Shown piece after piece: positions 57,596 through 64,000 of a DNA stretch of 64,000 nt (its first letter is position 1; each line of letters starts with the position of its first letter). The stretch is from contig OW121744.1 of the NCBI GenBank assembly GCA_933228675.1, positions 96,767,008-96,831,007 on the forward strand. Direction: 5' to 3'. This DNA comes from Stomorhina lunata (taxonomy: Eukaryota; Arthropoda; Insecta; Diptera; Rhiniidae). The position numbers and the translations under genes are program-made. The notes beneath the pieces were generated by a model. The model worked only from the letters and a program-made list of their open reading frames with translations. It was not told the origin of the DNA and did not search any database.

Positions 57596-59044
57596 ATGAA
57601 TCAGGTAGATTTAGTTAAAGAACAGGAGAAGTTAGGTTATGAGGTAGTAGAATTATATAATAATTTAAATAAATTAGCCGAGCATGAGATTCCCAGCCAT
57701 GAATTTAAGAAAGCTGTTATGGAACTTAGGGCTAGATTTAATTACGTAAAAGAAAAATTTATAAAGAATGACTTAGGGCTCCATCCTCCTTCAGTTACTA
57801 TTGAAAATAGTTCATATTTCAAAACGAATTTTGTAGCTGAAATAAAGGAGGCTATACAAAATTTTGACATTGTGTATAGTCAATTGAAAAATAAATTAGT
57901 GATAGAGAAATTAGAAGTTGATCTTCAGCCAAAAGTTCAAAGTGGTCTTATGAGACAATTCCAATACGTTTTGAATGAATTGGAGGAAAAAATAAATAAA
58001 TTTAAGATGAGACAGGCTTCTATAGAAGTAGTTAGGGAAAAATATAAAGTAGCTGAAAATATATTTTTAGAATATTTGGGCCAGTTTCCTGACGACGAAC
58101 TTACGGAAGTGTTTTATTCTTTAAAAGATTTGTATTTAAACATTCCAGCCATAGAATATTATACTACAAATCTTCCGTATACATTACCAAAAATAGAAAT
58201 TCCTATATTTAGTGGAAGCTATACAGAGTGGAATACGTTTAGTGAGCTTTTCGAGCAACTAATTATTGACCAACCAATTTCTAATACACAAAAAATGTGT
58301 ATTCTAAAAGCTAAGTTAACTGGTGATGCACTTAAGTTGGTTGCAAAATTGCCAGTTAAAGCTGAAAACTTTGAATTAGCCTGGGATATTTTAAGAAAAT
58401 ATTATTCCAATAAAAGAGCCATTACGTCTATTTATTTTAAAAGCATTTTGGATGCACCACAAGTCTGTTTTAATTTAGAAAGCATAAAAACTTTTATGGA
58501 TGAGGTAAATGAGAGTTTACAGGCACTTGATGCTACAAAAATTAGCTCTGAAGAAATGCAACAAGCGTTTCTTTGCTTTGTTCTTCAAAGGAAGATGGAC
58601 GACAATTTAAGAGTCCAATTCGAACAGTATTTGGGAGGATCTAGGGAACTTCCGAAAGTACACAAATTAGTAGAGTTTTTAGAGCAAATGCACTATTCTT
58701 TAGAGGCAAGTCGACAGTTTATTAACCATGATGAGCAAATGGAATGTCGAAAAAAGATATCTCTAGAATCAGTTAAAAGCGCTCAGACAAAAAGAAACAG
58801 CAATTATAAATGCTTTTCAAATTGTGACCACAAAAATAATTTGTATAAGTGTTCTAACTTTAAAAGCCTCTCAATCAAAGAAAAATGGAAAAAAACGAAA
58901 GAACACGTTGTTTGCTATAAATGTTTAAATTCTGGTCATTTGTATAAGGAATGTTCTAGAAATATTAGATGCAAATTATGCAATAAGCAGCACAATACCT
59001 TATTGCATAAAGCAAAAGTTAAAAGTCCATTTAGCAAAAAATAA
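57596..59044 (+). CDS. BEL/Pao Gag polyprotein
   Basis: 482 residues. The N-terminal half is helical and Lys/Glu-rich. At about 195-215, LPKIEIPIFSGSYTEWNTF opens the conserved BEL/Pao gag domain (DUF1759-like), continuing with NTQKMCILKAKLTGDALKL. Near the C-terminus is a nucleocapsid zinc knuckle, C440-x2-C-x4-H-x4-C453, and a second Cys/His cluster at 459-471. Gag forms the particle and binds the RNA. The start ATG follows a long AT-rich leader. The frame ends at TAA (59042-59044), but the same frame carries the protease downstream. Confidence 0.9.
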   Translation: MNQVDLVKEQEKLGYEVVELYNNLNKLAEHEIPSHEFKKAVMELRARFNYVKEKFIKNDLGLHPPSVTIENSSYFKTNFVAEIKEAIQNFDIVYSQLKNKLVIEKLEVDLQPKVQSGLMRQFQYVLNELEEKINKFKMRQASIEVVREKYKVAENIFLEYLGQFPDDELTEVFYSLKDLYLNIPAIEYYTTNLPYTLPKIEIPIFSGSYTEWNTFSELFEQLIIDQPISNTQKMCILKAKLTGDALKLVAKLPVKAENFELAWDILRKYYSNKRAITSIYFKSILDAPQVCFNLESIKTFMDEVNESLQALDATKISSEEMQQAFLCFVLQRKMDDNLRVQFEQYLGGSRELPKVHKLVEFLEQMHYSLEASRQFINHDEQMECRKKISLESVKSAQTKRNSNYKCFSNCDHKNNLYKCSNFKSLSIKEKWKKTKEHVVCYKCLNSGHLYKECSRNIRCKLCNKQHNTLLHKAKVKSPFSKK

Positions 59045-59569
59045 AATAACAAAACTAAGTCTTCCATTTTACTACCAACAGCTGTAGTAGAAGTAATGAA
59101 TGCTGATAACCAGTGGGTTAACACTCGAGTTCTTCTAGACAGTGGGTCTCAGGTTTGTCTTATGACCAAACGATTTAAGAATAAATTAAAATTAAAAAGT
59201 TTGAAGTCCGACAATACAATTGAAGGTTTAGGTAAGAATAGGTCTAATGTAGATGGAAAGGTTTCAATAAAGCTAAGATCTAAAGAGTCAAATTATAATA
59301 AGAATATTGAGGTATTAGTTATTCAAGAAATTATGTCCAATGTTCCAGAACAGAAGTTTGTGGTTGGGAATATGGAAGGAATCAATTTAGCTGACCCGAA
59401 TTATAATATTCCAGGAGCTATCGACATGGTAATTGGGTCAGAGATATTTTTTGATCTATTAAGTGTAGGTCAAATAAAATCGAAATGTAAGAGAATAGTG
59501 TTTCAAAATACTAAGCTAGGCTGGATAGCCACAGGATCAGTTGAGCCTGTAAAAGTGACAAATGTTTAA
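59045..59569 (+). CDS. BEL/Pao aspartic protease, in frame with gag after one stop
   Basis: Directly after the gag stop the same frame reads through SSILLPTAVVEV to RVLLDSGSQVCLM, the Asp-Ser-Gly active site of a retroelement aspartic protease (DUF1758-like). It ends with KLGWIATG near 59515-59540. The first Met is at 59096. In intact BEL elements gag, protease and pol form one long frame, so the TAA at 59042 is either an inactivating mutation or a readthrough stop; nothing here proves readthrough. The frame ends at 59569 with no RT. Confidence 0.85.
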   Translation, partial: NNKTKSSILLPTAVVEVMNADNQWVNTRVLLDSGSQVCLMTKRFKNKLKLKSLKSDNTIEGLGKNRSNVDGKVSIKLRSKESNYNKNIEVLVIQEIMSNVPEQKFVVGNMEGINLADPNYNIPGAIDMVIGSEIFFDLLSVGQIKSKCKRIVFQNTKLGWIATGSVEPVKVTNV

Positions 59570-60817
59570 TGTGATGGTAGTCAGAAATTTTATTTTAAAA
59601 GATTTTTTTAATATTTTTCCTCCTAAAATGTTGGAGGGGGGAGGGTCATCCGAACCACATTAGGTTCAGATGGCTTATTCATATGATAGACGTAAGAATC
59701 AACAATGAAGATATGAGGCAAAATATCATCAATGTTCATTCTTTTCCTATCAATGAATTTAAATTTGTATTAATAAATATTTAACAATGATTTACATCAT
59801 TAATGAAAAGTAATAGAATTCTGTTAACATTTTATTAAAAAGTAATGTAATTCTATAATATTGTAAAGAAATGTTAAAAATTAATAATTAATTAATTAAT
59901 ACATATTTTATAAGTAAATAATTAATTAAAATACTAACTCTAACATTTAAGGTGAAAATTAATATTATGAAAAAATATATATTTTACAATATTTAAATAC
60001 TAAGAGAGATTCATCAGAGGGAGTGTCTGTGAAGAAGTTGGTGAAGGAGTTGGTGAAGTATTACCGAAGAAACAGCAAGAAAGAAGGAAAGAACTGCATA
60101 TTAGTATTAAATGACGAGAAGTATTAAATTTAATGAGCATGAATCAAAGAGAAGAGGAATTACAGCAATGTTTAAAATATGAATACAAAGACATATGGAT
60201 CATAAGAAGAATCCAAAATGTATGTGGAACAATATTCATCCAACCAAAATATTTTAGATGATTTAGAAAAATAGAACAAACCAATCAATCTATTGAAGAC
60301 CTTGAAGAAAAATTAAAACAATTTATGAAGACAATGACAAAAGCTTTGTTATTTTATAAAAACAAGCAAGTCATAACGACAATTATAATAAGCTGTATGA
60401 GGAATTCCAGCTATCTGAAGCAAGAAATATTTACAAGATTTAAAAATATGTGTTGTTGTTGCTGAGTTGGCAGCCTTGGCAAAACTTCTCAGGCCGTTTC
60501 GATACATTGAGCCGGTAGTATACAAATCAATCATTTGAAATGCTGTTATCTCAAAGCTGAATATACTATAAATATGTATCTATTCTGGTCGTAATATAAA
60601 AACCTTCCTACTAGTTTCATGCAGTGGTACTAAGGCCGTAAAATATGCTGGGTTTTCATCGCCATCTCATCATAAAAGCCTATACAGTCAAAAATCAACT
60701 AGATGTCCAACTAAGAAGAACTAAGAACTGTCTTTCCTGAGTATTTTATTATTACGTATATGTACAAAACATATTTTTTTTTTGTTGAAAGATTATGATC
60801 TTTCAAGGCCGGCAGTA
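59570..60817 (+). other. Non-coding remainder of the BEL/Pao element
   Basis: Where pol should be there is AT-rich sequence with a purine tract GGAGGGGGGAGGG (59633-59645), ATTAATTAATTAAT runs and a slightly GC-richer segment at 60430-60540. No RT or integrase motif is visible. The sequence before the 3' LTR (AAGGCCGGCAGTA) is not a good polypurine tract. The origin of this segment is unknown. Confidence 0.6.
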
Positions 60818-61195
60818 TGTTCAATCTTATAGAAGTATAAATTCTATATTATAAGATTTACCATGCTGTGCACTGAATTATACATTTGGAAAATGTTTGT
60901 ATACTTAAAATAGTATTATCAAAGGATATTTTTACCTACTGTTGATCTTATCAATGGTAATTTTCCACACAAGACTGGTGTGTGTAAGATAAGCTATTTT
61001 AGGTAATTTCAGTATACATAAGTATTGTAACAACACATGCTTGCCACATGTGTTGTTAGATAAATTTAGATAAAATTAGATAATAAGAGTTTTAGTTTAC
61101 CTTAGTTTAAGTTTTGTAAATAAAATTTGAGTTCTAAAATCGACGTCAGATCGATAGGTTGTTTTTTTGTAGTTTACGTCTCGCCTCGCCTAACG
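60818..61195 (+). repeat. 3' LTR of the BEL/Pao element
   Basis: Same sequence as 56933-57311 with about three differences, ending GCCTAACG before the CTAGT duplication. It contains TAAATAAAATTTGAG, a possible polyadenylation context. Confidence 0.92.
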
Positions 61196-61557
61196 CTAGT
61201 CATAGTCTAGTCATAGTCTAGTCATAGTCTAGTCATAGTCTAGTCATAGTCTAGTCATAGTCTAGTCATAGTCTAGTCATAGTCTAGTCATAGTCTAGTC
61301 ATAGTCTAGTCATAGTCTAGTCATAGTCTAGTCATAGTCTAGTCATAGTCTAGTCATAGTCTAGTCATAGTCTAGTCATAGTCTAGTCATAGTCTAGTCA
61401 TAGTCTAGTCATAGTCTAGTCATAGTCTAGTCATAGTCTAGTCATAGTCTAGTCATAGTCTAGTCATAGTCTAGTCATAGTCTAGTCATAGTCTAGTCAT
61501 AGTCTAGTCATAGTCTAGTCATAGTCTAGTCATAGTCTAGTCATAGTCTAGTCATAG
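61196..61557. repeat. 11-bp satellite, right block
   Basis: About 33 units of CATAGTCTAGT continuing the array at 52606-56932 after the BEL/Pao insertion, ending at 61557 in unique sequence. Confidence 0.97.
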
Positions 61558-62726
61558 AGATTTTCAAATTCTTTCTAATCTGAAATTTTTCTACTGCTGC
61601 TCGTATTCATAAGCTTTTCAGTTTGTATATGTTTCTATATTTCTGCTGGTGTGACATGTGAATGTATGTATCATTTCAGTTTATATGCCCCTAAAGAGAT
61701 GTTTTTAAATTTTTAATACAATTTTCATCTTTGTTTTTTTTTTGAAAACAAACTCGTAAGGACATTTTTGTTATAGCTTAGGCAGAATTAGAACAAATTT
61801 TCTTTTACTTGAGTAACAAAATAGAGAGCCAGATGAAATAAATATTAAGAAGAATAATCCAATGAATTTAAAAATATAAATTTTGTAAGTAATGTATTTC
61901 GATGGAAGGATGTATGCCTTGAAATGCCATTGAAATCTGTCAGTTGGGAAAATTTATCACAAATTCGAATGTTTATTAAATATTAAAATTTGGCAAATGT
62001 GAGATATGCCTATACCTATTTATACAAAATAATGTGTATGTGTTGAAAACTCTTTGGCCTATTTAGGGTATTTTGAATTTTTTTTAAATTTTAAATTATA
62101 GGATGCTAGATTTTAGAAACTTTTACTGTTCTATCATTCTCTCACACTTTGTTTTTGTCGTATTTTATTGCCTAATTTTAGGCAACTTTTTCTAGAACCT
62201 TTTGCTTGTTTGTATGTTTCTCTATTTCAGGGGAAATTATTATTATGATTATATTTTTCTAACCTTTATCATCATAACAACTGATATTTATGGCTGGGGC
62301 CATTTATGGACAAATACAATAACAACAACAGCAAAAACAACACGAGCAACAAAATAATATTTTGTAGTAAATGCCATAATGACATAACAATATCGATGAC
62401 AATCAACTAGAATCGGTAGAGGCTAAAAAAATTATATCTGAAAATTATACTTTCCTAGAAAATTATTACCAAATGACAATAAGTAGCAAAGAAAAGAAAA
62501 TCATTTACATTTTTATTAGCAAATCTTATTGGGTATTTGAAAAAATTGTTAGTTTGTTTTTGTTAAGACCTACAATTTTATTTGTGCCAAAAAAAGTCTG
62601 AGTGTTTTTTTTTTTGATATTGAAAGGAAAAAAGCTTTAATAGGCTTAAAATATTTCTGAAAATGTAAAGAAATTTTGAGGGAAAAATTTAATGAAAACC
62701 CACACTAAAAAACGAATTAAAGTAAC
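61558..62726. other. Intergenic, no gene seen
   Basis: AT-rich sequence with an (AAC)n-like stretch near 62320-62350. No reading frame or RNA gene could be supported. Confidence 0.5.
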
Positions 62727-64000
62727 AACAAGTAAGAGTCTTATATTCGGCTGTGCCGAATCTTATATACCCACCATCAAGTTGTGTAGATATATCTCAT
62801 ATATCTACGAGGGTGCAGCAAATTCAAAACGTGGACCAAATTGCAGTTGCTGGATAGTTCAACATTCAAAAGTGTGTAAGTGGTTTCCCTAGTATTTATT
62901 TACTTTGAAAAGATTCGTTATCGTAACTGGGTATGGTTTAACATCAAGTTGTTAAATACTTTTCGTTTAGCTTAATATTTAGTTAGGATAAAGAAGTTGA
63001 TAGTAATACGACAGGTCCATATATTTTGCTAGGAGTTCCTAATGCATCTACCATGTACATAATCTTAATATTCTGCTTGTACCTCAGAATCTTTTTGATT
63101 GTAGATATAAAAAAGGGGATGTAATATATATAAGAATTATAGCCAAATGTTGACCGATTGTAAGAAAATTTCACACACTGGCTGGTATTTATATAAAGCT
63201 TATTTTTGCTAAATTTAGTGGCAATAGCTGTCATAGTTTCTAATTTACTAGCTTTTAACTGGTCCTTGCTAAATATTTTTTGGTTTCCGGGAGTGTTTTT
63301 TATATGAAAGCTATAGTCAAATATGGACCGATTCCTACAAAATTTGATATACTGACCAATAGTTACATAAAACGTCTTTATTCCAAATCTACTCATCATA
63401 GCTATTACAATTGTACTTAATTTATCAGCATTCATGTGTTTAACTGGTCCTTGCCAAATATTTTTTGGTTTCCGGGAGTGTTTTTTATATGAAAGCTATA
63501 GTCAAATATGGACCGATTCCTACAAAATTTGATATACTTACCAATAGTTGTATAAAACGTCTTTATTCTAAATCTACTCGTCATAGCTATTACAATTGTA
63601 CTCAATTTATCAGCATTCATGTGTTTCCCGGGGCGGGGTTATATTGGAGCTCTAACTAAATGTGAACCGATTTCGCCCATTTTCAGTGCACAACTTTTGT
63701 TACATATCAAAAATACTTTTGTAAAATTTTCTCTCTCTAGTTTTTGTAGTTAAGGAGCTATCGCGCTTTTATCTAACGGACAGACGGACATAAACCCCCT
63801 TTTCTTTTTGTATTTTTGTGTTTCCGTAAGTTTTTTATATGGAAGCTATGGTCAAATGTTGACCGATTGTAACAAAATTTTGTACACTGACTGGCATTCA
63901 CATAAGACTTCCTTGTACTAAATTTAGTGGCCAAAGCTATTACAGTTTATCATTTATTGGCATTTAAGTGAATTTCAGGTGGAATTTAGGCTGTTTTCGT
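62727..64000 (+). mobile_element. Dispersed fly repeat, copy 3 (runs off the window)
   Basis: Starts AACAAGTAAGAGTCTTATATT with the hairpin ATTCGGCTGTGCCGAAT (7-bp stem, TGT loop) and TATACCCACCATCAAG. Internal units near 63140, 63300, 63482, 63645 and 63830 carry GAAAGCTATAGTCAAAT or a similar word plus GACCGATT or AACCGATT. Two adjacent units (63260-63436 and 63437-63620) are near-identical, a local tandem duplication of about 183 bp. Small frames here translate the repeat. Confidence 0.65.

Larger units (their letters stand above)
56933..61195 (+). mobile_element. BEL/Pao LTR retrotransposon, non-autonomous (no pol)
   Basis: Two LTRs of 379 and 378 bp differ at about three positions. A 5-bp target duplication, CTAGT (56928-56932 and 61196-61200), lies in the 11-bp satellite. 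The order is LTR, primer binding site, gag, protease, then about 1.25 kb non-coding and the second LTR. Reverse transcriptase, RNase H and integrase are missing entirely; full BEL elements are usually 6-9 kb. The near-identical LTRs point to recent integration, probably mobilised in trans. Confidence 0.92.

Noticed and set aside
60349..60534. 61-codon minus-strand frame in the BEL/Pao interior
   Set aside because: No RT, RNase H or integrase motif and opposite in direction to the element; treated as chance.

Overview
This is a eukaryotic, strongly AT-rich, repeat-dominated window with no confident single-copy host gene. The transposable elements (BEL/Pao, mariner, PIF/Harbinger, RTE- and jockey-like LINE pieces) and a dispersed repeat beginning with a GCCGAAT-type hairpin and TATACCC suggest a higher (brachyceran, perhaps calyptrate) fly. 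That assignment is inference from repeat style.

Layout. Seven arrays use AT-rich units of 30-33 bp built around a perfect palindrome (TTTTTCTATATAGAAAAA or CTATAG): 1-1376, 6555-10870 (three blocks), 14435-15893 plus 20291-23757, 25190-28372, and 32232-34917 plus 46666-47822. A separate 11-bp satellite fills 52606-56932 and 61196-61557, with a decayed relative at 10871-11470. Almost every array is split by an inserted element: two inverted copies of a 1.25-1.29 kb TA-flanked element with tRNA-like Pol III boxes (6880-9537); a hammerhead-ribozyme tandem element that itself carries a 3.2 kb DNA transposon (15894-20290); a mariner whose gene is split by about 10.9 kb of other satellite (34920-46665); and a BEL/Pao derivative lacking pol (56933-61195).

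Real coding content is small. There is one intact 570-codon transposase-like gene (16697-18409, minus) inside near-identical ~300-bp inverted repeats with a 3-bp TTA target duplication. There is a BEL/Pao gag (57596-59044), followed after one in-frame stop by its aspartic protease (59045-59569). There are also broken mariner, Harbinger and LINE fragments.

The most notable signal is a pair of predicted type I hammerhead ribozymes (19551-19619 and 20118-20186), exactly 567 bp apart in a 567-bp tandem repeat. That is the arrangement expected for a retrozyme-like element producing unit-length RNA. Positions 37158-37357 are an assembly gap.
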